A stretch of DNA of 28,053 nucleotides, taken from NCBI GenBank assembly GCA_038093975.1, contig JBBPTG010000294.1:1-28053 (forward strand), written 5' to 3'. This document shows positions 20,181 to 28,053 of this stretch, piece by piece. Source of the DNA: Chalciporus piperatus (lineage: Eukaryota; Basidiomycota; Agaricomycetes; Boletales; Boletaceae). The first letter of the stretch is position 1. Every line of letters starts with the position of its first letter. The notes under the pieces are model-generated. The model searched no databases. It saw only the letters and a program-made list of their open reading frames with translations, and was not told the origin of the DNA. The position numbers were made by a program, and so were the translations under genes.

Positions 20181-22434
20181 ATGCAGCCCGTGCCAAACCG
20201 GTTAGGACTTGGTCTGCGTCCACCTTTGCCGTCCTATGGCCAAGGTCCCTCAATTTCGGCTCTCGCACAGCAGCAACAAATGATGCATCAACCATTCATG
20301 CCCCCTCAAGCTCAGAAACAGGCAACTCTGTTTGTGGGGTCCATATCCGGTGGTATCACAGATGCCTTTCTTAACCGGATGCTCACAGTGAGTACAGCGC
20401 CCTCGTATAGTAATAATGGTACGAACGTTCACTTTTTCATCGCTTTGGGATTCGTAGGCTTGCGGTCCAGTCAAATCTTTCAAACGGCTCATCACGCCCG
20501 CAAACAAGCCACAAGGATTCGGGTTTGCGGAATTCGAGGATCCGGACTCTGCAATCAGATGTTTGACTCTCCTCCAAAGTGTCGAACTACCGGCGCTTGA
20601 GGATGGGTGCGCTAATAAAAAGCTCCTGGTGCGTCCCATCGCTGTTGTTCTATCCGCTTCAATCCTACGTCGTACGCATTTGTCCAGATCAAAGCCGATG
20701 AAAAGACGAAACTCTTCCTCGATGCCTACTCTGCGCAAAAGATGAAGACAGATGTAAATTTTCGCCGCTTATCTCACTGGTAGTCATCTGACCATGCCCA
20801 CGAAAACAGACGGACGAGGCGATGGTGCACCAGACAAAAGCCAAGATCGACGAACTTGTCCAAGAAATCAACAAAACCTCACAAGACGCGGCCAACAATG
20901 GGCTTCTCGATAAAGAGAAATACGTTATCCCTCCTCACCTCCACGATCTGCAAGAAGCTGATCTTCCCGAAACGCAACGGGGTCTCGTCATCTCTGAAAT
21001 CGCTCAATTCCGTGAACGCGCTGCGAAACGTGAACGAGAGAAAGTACGAGAGGTTCGGGAGAGTATACCGAACCTTCTGTCTGCGACACCCAGCGGACCA
21101 AAGCAGAGGGATTGGGGTAAGCCGCAGCAGTCGACGCCTGCCAAGGGTCAGCAGGGCCAGGGGAAGGGGCCACAAAGCTACAGCAAACCTGTCGGATTCG
21201 TGAAGGCCGAGGACGCCGGCGCGGCGACAGGAGCTTTGGATGAGCGGAGCAAGGGGCCGAAAACTGACGAGGAATTGGAGCGAGACCGAAAGGATGCCAG
21301 AAGGCGGGACGAGGAGGTGTCATTCAAAGACGTGAGTACATGATTTCTATCCTGTAATATCAAGGCGCTAATTGGGGCTGTGAAACGACACAGAGAGAAC
21401 GTCGGTACGAGCCTCGAGAACGCGCTCGGATAGCAACACTAGAGCGGTCGATTGCCCGCCAAAACGCCATCAAGGAAGCAGAGGAACGGGATCGTGTGGA
21501 AATGCAAGCGCGCCTCGATGTTTGGGATGACGACGAGAGCGACGAGTTGTTCTATGTTGACAGGTATGTTGATTCGTTACATTCGCAGGTAGAAATCGTT
21601 GACTGGTTGTCAGGGCACGCTGGCTGCAATCTCGTGCCCGTCGAGTAGCCGCAGAGGAAGCCGCAGATGCCGAGTCTCGTGCTTACGAAGAACGAGAAGC
21701 TGAAAACCTTCGTATCGAATCAGAGAGGTTCCTTGCTCGCCAGATGGAAGACATGCAAGCTCTCGCAGAGGAACAACGCAAAGCCGGAATGCTGCTTGAT
21801 GACGGTGCACCAGTCAAGCTCAATATGTCCATCGCTCCAGCGCCGGTGAAAGCCGAGGCTGCCCCCAAAGATTCCAAAGCCGCTGTATTCGGACAAGAAG
21901 AGGAAGAGGAGGAAGACATCAAGAAACGTAAAGTTCCTCTGGTCAAACTCGACTTCAGCGCCGCCGAGGGTGACAAGGCCAAGGAGCGCCTGCAGACGAT
22001 CAAGGAGTCCGTACCACATGATATGGAAACGTTGTTCAAGGCAAAAGTTCGATGGGATGGTCTGAACGATGTATGTATATATTCATTCTTCGTGATCGCT
22101 TGTTAACACCGTTCTCCAGAGCATGGTCGACCGGAAATTCGAGCCTTTGGTTAAACGACTGATGGTCAGGTATCTTGGGGAACTGGAAGATGACGACCTC
22201 ATAATGTTCGTGCTGGAACATCTCAAGGACCACAAGAATCCCCAGAAACTGGTAGAGGGCCTTGAGCCGGTAAGCATGCAGGAGTCTTGCCTGGTAGCGA
22301 TTAATTTCATGTTCCTTCCGAAGGTTTTGGAAGAAGAGGCTCAAGAGTTCGCCACCCACGTGTGGAGACAAGTCATCTTCGAGAGCATGGCGTATGGCGA
22401 GGGCCTACTCACGGAGCGCATGATGGTCGATTAG
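20181..22434 (+). CDS. RBM25-like splicing factor (RRM + PWI)
   Basis: RBM25 is a nuclear RNA-binding protein linked to the U1 snRNP and splice-site choice. Eight exons (20181-20387, 20458-20628, 20688-20753, 20810-21331, 21394-21563, 21614-22070, 22120-22269, 22324-22434) join to 617 residues, all at GT-AG introns of 49-70 bases. A Gln/Pro/Met-rich leader precedes an RRM (about 47-125; RNP2-like ATLFVGSISGG, RNP1-like QGFGFAEFEDPDSA). The middle is a long charged region with RE/ER-rich helices (RERAAKREREKVREVRES; RERRYEPRERARIATLER), as in the RBM25 RE domain. The C-terminus is a PWI fold (about 532-617; KFEPLVKRLMVRYLGELEDD, MFVLEHLKDHKNPQKLVEGL, THVWRQVIFESMAYGE). The order RRM, RE-rich, PWI is diagnostic. 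Confidence 0.95.
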
Positions 22435-23149
22435 GAACCTGATTTAGTTTGGAAACTGGGACGTATGGGACTCCATGCACCGATACCTGTTTTGCTCGCA
22501 TCAAAGGGGGCAGGTGCGTTGTAGCATTTACATTATACGTGGCTGAGGTGTACGTGATCTTGAGTTCGGGGTGGGGTACCTGCTTTGCTGTGAGCTTAGG
22601 GCATACCATTCGTAAGTACACCCTTGCATCTCCTTCGCAAATGATATTTTCATGCATGCAAGTTCGTGTACCTGTCACGTGCTCGGTGGTGAAAACCACC
22701 CAAGGATCTTGAGAATATCGCTGAGTCGTTATATCTTTCGTGCTCTTGAGCATATTGACCTCATGTTGATCTGACCGTCATTCAAAGCTGCAGTTCTTGA
22801 CGCGCCTTCTGATATCTTCGGGTTGGTTGGAGAACGATCTGGTGTCTGCGGTACATGTCGAATCTGATTTGGTACTACAACCCCATCGCCAGCGAGCCGC
22901 TTACCCTTGCCTCTTGTGGGTGAATAGAAAAAACCGGCGACGATCAATCACCGATATGTATGCTTATGCTGTGTTGGTGATCTGGGCTTTGTCCAAGAGC
23001 CCCCGCGTGACGTATACGAAATACACCGACCTAGCTTTCAGCGGGCCCTGTGGTACTCCTGTGGGTGCTTCATCCTGCCTCCTGCGGTGCATTTCGGTGG
23101 GTTTTCGCTCGTGCCTTGATCTGGTTTCGCGGTTGAGTGATTTGGAGGG
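22435..23149. other. Intergenic stretch
   Basis: About 715 bases after the RBM25-like gene. Frames of 70-145 residues exist on both strands but are biased, overlap each other and show no motif. I see no supported gene. Confidence 0.35.
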
Positions 23150-23290
23150 ACAACCTGACAAAACTGCGACAAACGACCATGCAAAGTTGACTTCCGCGTG
23201 CTTTTCTCCGGACGGCACCTGTAAAGGGGTACGCTAATTCCTCTACCAGGAACCGTGACGTCGTGATATGGAATGGTGAGGGTACAACGG
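23150..23290 (+). pseudogene. Single WD40 repeat relic, frameshifted
   Basis: One frame gives DHAKLTSACFSPDGTCK (from 23172), the first two strands of a WD40 repeat (H-x-LTSV-x-FSPDGT). About ten bases later the next frame gives STRNRDVVIWNGEGTT (to about 23283), the closing strand with the WD-like WN dipeptide. Together they make one repeat of about 40 residues broken by a +1 shift. No neighbouring repeats in frame were found. A remnant of a larger WD40 gene (possibly a NACHT-WD40 type, which are numerous in these fungi) is the simplest reading; the type is inference. Confidence 0.55.
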
Positions 23291-23702
23291 GGGGATTCCT
23301 CAATACAAGGTATCAGCATTTGTTGCAAGTGTTTCCCAAGGGGAGGTGTAGTCCGTTCCACAAATATCGATGACAAATATAGATGAATATTTCGGGTCGT
23401 GTGCATGATCGTCAACGCCGCAACTTGCGAGTGTCTCATCAAATGTGGTCGAGCGTGATACAGCAAGCGTGCCGGGCTCTCTCATGCTCCGGTTTCGCGT
23501 TGGACCAACCATCAAACTCGACTAAACGGTCAGCAGACCCCAATTCTCACCCCACGCAGTTCCTGGGAACCGCTGATTGTCAACACGCCGTCCCATGATA
23601 AATTCCGCGATGGATGGGCGCTAGCGTTCGTGTGGCCTCTTCTGTCGGAGAGCCTGCACAAGTTTCACGTCGCTTTTCTACGCTCTCGAGTCCTCTGGCT
23701 TT
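23291..23702. other. Intergenic stretch upstream of trehalase
   Basis: No gene supported. It may hold more of the WD40 relic, but I could not recognise further repeats. The last part must contain the trehalase promoter; no clear TATA box is seen. Confidence 0.35.
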
Positions 23703-26377
23703 ATGTTTACGATTCTAAAGTCGGTCGCCCTTGTCGGGCTGGCCAATCATGCACTCGCTGTGCCCCAGGCTCAATCTGCGCCTGCAACAATAGGAATACC
23801 GACTGTGATTATCTCGACCTCGACACCTAGCCCTACGGCCTCTTTGAATGCACTGGTACCCTCGCAGGCCGCTGTGCCTCCTATGCAGCCATGGTGTATC
23901 GGTCAAATTTACTGTGCCGGCGCCGTAAGTCACTCGTTTAGCAATCAACGGTGGAGAACACGCTAATTCGTATCGACGTAGTTACTTCAAACCATCAATG
24001 TCGCAAAACCATACGTTGATGCAAAGACGCTCGTCGACAAACCCACGAGCAAATCGTCTCAGCAAGTCCTCGCAGACTTTGCGGCCTTCAATCTGTCCAC
24101 CCTTACGGAGGGTGATATCGTGAAATTCATGGAGACGGATTTCCTTGGAGAAGGTCTCGAACTTCAGGGTGCTCCTTTGCCTGGCTTTAATGCCAATCCC
24201 CCGTTCCTGAACAATATCACGGATCCCATGGTTAGCGCCTTCGCCCAGATTGTGAACGGATACTGGACCCAGCTCGCCCGAACAGTAAATCAGTCGACTC
24301 TTTGTGATATATTCCCTGGAGGTTCTTGTGAGAGCACCTTTATCCCATTGAATCACACTTTTGTGATCCCGGGCGGTCGCTACCGAGAACAATGTTGGTG
24401 ATTTCCCCTTTGTCGTTGGAGCACACCTGACGTGATTCTATGTCATAGATTACTGGGATAGCTACTGGATCGTCCAAGGCTTATTGAAATCGGGACTTTA
24501 CGAAGCCGTTAACGGAACACTGCAGAACTTTATGGACGAGATCGCAGACTTCGGGTTCGTCCCCAACGGGGGTCGTACTTATTGTAAGTACATATAGCTC
24601 GTGTACTGACCCTGATTCACCTTGTGATCACAGATTTGAACCGTTCTCAGCCTCCGCTTTTTATTCATGTAAGAACTCTGATTGTCGTTTGGATTCGTTT
24701 TTTAATACCGCATTTTGTTAGATGCTCTCAGACTATGTCAATGTAACAGGTGACACTTCAATCCTCCAACGCGGACTCCCTGCGGCAGAGGCGGAGCTCG
24801 CTTGGTGGAGTAACAACCGGACGATGCAGGTGACGAGCCCTTACACAGGCCAGACGTATATGATGGCTCGTTATGCAGTCAACAACACCGCGCCTCGACC
24901 TGAGTCGTACATCGAAGATTATCTTACCATCAATGATCCAACTCTCTCGACCCCTCTGACAGACGCTCAAGCTCTTGATCTGTACAGCGAGCTCGCGTCC
25001 GGCGCCGAGACAGGCTGGGACTACAGCTCTCGTTTCCAGATGGTCCCCCAACTCGGAAACCCTGGTCTTCGCACCTTGAATGTCAAGAACAGTATCCCGG
25101 TCTGCTTAAACAGTATCTTGTGTAAGTACCGTGTCTCACTTGCCGTCTAAGCCCAGTAAACTGACAGAATATGTCTCAGACAAGGCCCGCACGCTACTGG
25201 CTGACCTCTATGGAAGCTCGAATGCTACGACAGCTGCCAACCACCTCCAAATTGCCACCGGCATTCGTGCTGGAATCCTGGATCTCATGTGGGACCCAAC
25301 CAAGCTCGCGTTCTATGACTTCAACCTCACGTCCAACTCGCGCAACTCGATATTCACTGCCGCCACATACTACCCTGTGTGGAACGGCATCATCCCGGAC
25401 GAAGTCCTCGCTTCTCAATCAAACGCGTTCGGCTACTTCTCAGCTGTGAACATGGTGATGAACAAGTACAACGGTACAGTTCCTGCCACTTTCGTGGACT
25501 GGACGGGTCTAAATTGGCAAGTAGTCATCCCGATACTCTTGAACCTGTCGCTGATATCCATTTAGGGATGCTCCCAACTCCTGGCCCCCGCATCAGTACA
25601 TCGTCATGTCAGCCCTTGAAGCCTTACCTTCCAACCTTACAACAAATGCTCTCCCCACACCTGGATCTGGACAGTCGACATTCGACCTCATCCCTCCCGG
25701 TCAGCTGAACTTCACGGAGGCGCAGCTCCCTGGCCAACCGTTCCGAGGTGCTCAGGCGAACCAAAATGCCACTGCAACAGGGACGGCATCCGACCTCAAT
25801 CGGATGAATGGGACTGTCGTTAACGGTGGAAATGCGACAGCGGGTGAAGGCTGGGCTGCTACACTCGGCCGTGAGATGGCGAACCGATATCTCACGAGCG
25901 TTCTCTGCAGTTGGTGAGTCCGCTCTGACTTCGCTCAGTCTGCATGTTTTTCATGCACGTCACTAGGCATGCTACCGGTGGTTCTATTCCAAACATGCTG
26001 CCTCAACTGCCTGCTGCGCAACTTAACCTCACTGGCAGTATCGGCAATACCGGGAACGTATGTCATCTCTTCTTCGCTTCTCATACCCTTTCTTAACTTC
26101 CCGACTCAAGATGTACGAGAAATTCTCTAACCTCAACGTCGACTCGTCGGGTTTCGGTGGAGAATACACTGTGCAACTCGGTTTTGGTTGGACGAACGGG
26201 GTCCTTTTATGGGTTGCGGCAAACTACGGTCAGCAACTGGTGGCTCCCCAGTGTCCCCCACTAGTTGCTGCGGTGTCTGCCGGCAACGGTGCGGCAGGCC
26301 TGAAAATCTCCATTACCACCATGGGAACCATGTTGATTGCTGTCGTCGGCTCTCTCGTTGGGTCAATGTGGTTGTAG
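23703..26377 (+). CDS. Secreted GH37 trehalase, probably surface anchored
   Basis: Glycoside hydrolase family 37 hydrolyses trehalose to two glucose molecules with inversion. Nine exons (23703-23924, 23982-24393, 24449-24583, 24634-24668, 24722-25121, 25180-25516, 25566-25913, 25967-26057, 26111-26377) join to 748 residues. A signal peptide starts it (MFTILKSVALVGLANHALAV). Family motifs: PGGRYREQYYWDSYW (about 204-218, signature 1), GAETGWDYSSRF (Asp368, putative acid), the signature-2 equivalent NWDAPNSWPPHQY, and GFGGEYTVQLGFGWTNG (Glu678, putative base). A Thr/Asn-rich insert follows signature 2 (about 610-630). Many N-x-S/T sequons suit an extracellular enzyme. The end has a small-residue stretch and a hydrophobic tail with no charged follow-on (MLIAVVGSLVGSMWL), which looks like a GPI-attachment signal. 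Intron 6 is of the GC-AG class. Likely role: use of external trehalose at the wall. Confidence 0.95.
25517..25565 (+). other. GC-AG intron (trehalase intron 6)
   Basis: The donor is TTG|GCAAGT and the acceptor CATTTAG|G, 49 bases. Splicing here gives NWDAPNSWPP, the GH37 signature-2 segment. The GT one step downstream (CAA|GTAGTC) would put the rest out of frame. A GCTGAT branch-like site lies about 16 bases before the acceptor. Confidence 0.85.
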
Positions 26378-26623
26378 GATCACACGTGGGGATATAAAAT
26401 GAAGAGATCACCCTTCCTAATCACTGCAATACCTCATAGTATTGGTTTGTAGCCCTTTGCATTGAATGGCATGATGTCGACAAATAGTGTCTACCAATCA
26501 ATGTTTGTCACATTCGCTACAGGTATGTCGTAACTCTCTTTAAGTTTAAGTACACTTTCGAACGAATGGTATGTTGGTTCAAATTGGCTGAAACGAATGG
26601 CCTGAGTGTTGCCGGGATACAAG
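26378..26623. other. Convergent 3' spacer
   Basis: 246 bases separate the trehalase stop from the stop of the minus-strand fusion gene. It must contain both 3' ends. No hairpin or gene is evident. Confidence 0.4.
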
Positions 26624-28053
26624 TCACCTTGAGTCACCCCTATCCGCCGTCGACCTAATGTCATCCAGCATAAAAATGTCGTGCGTCGGCAGGATCTCTT
26701 TCCCGTCTCGTGCTTCTGCTGGCCTTGTGATCTGGTGACTGACGCCGGCTGGATATCGTGCTGCTTGAATCCTTCCCGCCCAATCAAAGTCGATGATCAT
26801 GAACCGCGTCTCGTCCGACTTGGACACCATAATATTCGTATCCCGAATATCGCCATGGATGAACCCAGCATCATGAAACATCTTCAGTTTTGCGGCGATG
26901 TCGTCGAAGACAGAAGAGGGGAGCGGTTTCTTGCGGCCGTACAGTGTTTCAAAGTCGTCGGGAAGCATGTCCATGACTACCATGAACCAACCACCGGGAA
27001 TCGTTTCGAACCCTCGTAAGACCGGGGCACATTCCAGTGAGGCGAGGTATTGATGGGCTTCGGATGAATAAGCTCGAACGAATTTGATACAGATACGATC
27101 GCTTTCGTCTTCAATTCCCCAGAAGATGGGCTTGTTCGAGTACAACTGTGTCGCGTACTGGAAGTGTTTTTCGGTATCGTGGTGACAACGCGATTTGTAA
27201 CTCGTTGGGTACGGGAACATATGAGAGGGAACCGGGTGAGAAGTGAGAAGGGGGGTTTCTCGCAGGGTTTCATAATACTCCTTCAGTGTCATGGTCGCCT
27301 TGCGAAAAGCAGCCATATGACGGGCGACAGTAAGTTGATTGTACGTGTCGGTGGAATGAAAGTGAAACGCAATAGGTGTCAATAGGATTTGTACCGTCGG
27401 ACGCAGATTCCATGCGGCACCAGCGAACACGATGTGTGGCCCTGCAGAATGTAACAATCAGCTTGCCATCAAAGGGTAAAGGGCGCGAGACAAACCGAAA
27501 ATGGCGAGAAGGAGGCACGGCAGGGGAGACCTAGGGAATTTGAGAGCTGTTGCTCTCGTCGACTCCAAGTAGTACCCTATGGCTTGGAAATATGGCTCAG
27601 CTGACGTGTTCCCCGTTTCGTTTTTGAATTCTGCGATCACGTAACGATGGCCATTGACGCCAATGTCCGCATCGGTCACGTATCCAGTTTTCGTTTCGGA
27701 GATGATGAAGTGAATGTTGTAGCGTTGAAATTGGTTGTTGACAGCTGTGACCCGCTGGGGTTCGCCGTCGTACAATGCCGACATGGCTACCGCGAGACCC
27801 TGGACAAAGTTGTTGTCCTCAGCTGTTACTTCAATGGTCTGGCAGTCGTGGACAAACTGGCCAAAAACAGGATGCAACAGGGTTACAGGGATACCGTCCT
27901 CGTATTCGCGAGGGCGACCGCAGGGTATAGATTTGAGTCGCTGGTTGTCACGCTGTCGTGTGCGAAATGTAGATGGTGTACCGGTGATGGAAGGCTTTTC
28001 CTTCTCGGTGGATACCAGGAATGCTTTACGCCCGTCTGTAATCGGATCACCGT
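26624..28053 (-). CDS. REase-like nuclease domain fused to a kinase-like domain (5' end off window)
   Basis: Two exons (27496-28053 and 26624-27441, joined by a 54-base intron with GTTTGT donor) give at least 458 residues, open to the right edge. The first part has the marks of a PD-(D/E)XK nuclease: DADIGVNGHRYVIAEFKNE (Asp, then E-F-K) and, 11 residues on, QAIGYYLES (the Q-x3-Y motif of RecB-type members). The second is a divergent protein kinase: ICIKFVRAY (lysine), EAHQYLA (helix-C Glu), GGWFMVVMDML (hinge), IHGDIRDTNIMV (catalytic loop with Asp and Asn) and MIIDFDWAG (metal-binding DFD in place of DFG). The core residues are present, so activity is possible. Nuclease plus kinase resembles the C-terminal part of Crinkler-type effectors. 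Whether a P-loop NTPase precedes it cannot be seen. The stop at 26624 comes soon after HDIFMLDDI, as in relatives. No signal peptide is visible. Confidence 0.75.

Noticed and set aside
24634..24668. 35-base trehalase exon as a possible model error
   Set aside because: Both flanking introns are canonical, the phase fits, and the residues (YLNRSQPPLFIH) match the conserved GH37 segment, so it is kept as a true short exon.
1..28053. CRISPR arrays, bacterial operons or insertion sequences
   Set aside because: No spaced identical repeats or prokaryotic gene layout; the spliced genes are eukaryotic.

Overview
The window looks like nuclear DNA from a basidiomycete fungus, most likely an Agaricomycete. 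The genes are split by many introns of about 45-70 bases with usual GT-AG ends and CTAAC/CTGAC-like branch sites. The set includes a KDZ-type transposase with a CxC2 cysteine cluster, a HET-domain protein, F-box remnants and a nuclease-like/kinase-like fusion, all familiar from mushroom-forming fungi. I rebuilt the gene models by hand by joining exons in frame. The joined lengths of the main models divide by three and the joins restore family motifs, but nothing was checked against transcripts or databases.

Layout. 1-502 (-): 5' part of an unrecognised gene that runs off the left edge. 793-5355 (+): KDZ transposase gene whose domains read through without a visible break, followed by a dense cluster of TTGCAA palindromes (5572-5891). 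5956-6252 (-): truncated F-box piece. 6253-7930: decayed sequence with no convincing intact gene. 7931-8976 (-): ASCC1/AKAP7-like 2H phosphoesterase with a GC-AG intron and a 17-base exon. 9157-9815 (+): unrecognised gene broken by a one-base frameshift. 10331-12776 (+): membrane-anchored pepsin-like aspartic protease. 13189-15429 (+): intronless HET-domain protein. 15821-18036 (-): PRMT3-like arginine methyltransferase, nine exons. 18861-19864 (-): CCDC25-like protein with one unresolved exon junction. 20181-22434 (+): RBM25-like splicing factor with RRM and PWI domains. About 23150-23290: broken WD40 repeat relic. 23703-26377 (+): secreted, probably surface-anchored GH37 trehalase with a GC-AG intron. 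26624-28053 (-): REase-like nuclease domain followed by a kinase-like domain, running off the right edge.

Conserved housekeeping genes (2H phosphoesterase, PRMT3, CCDC25, RBM25, trehalase) alternate with accessory or fast-evolving material (KDZ element, F-box and WD40 relics, HET gene, nuclease-kinase fusion). I see no operon-like pathway. The only arrangement suggesting shared regulation is the short divergent spacer between the CCDC25-like and RBM25-like genes. The most unusual items are the nuclease-kinase fusion, the TTGCAA cluster, the GC-AG introns with the microexon, and the odd junction in the CCDC25-like gene.
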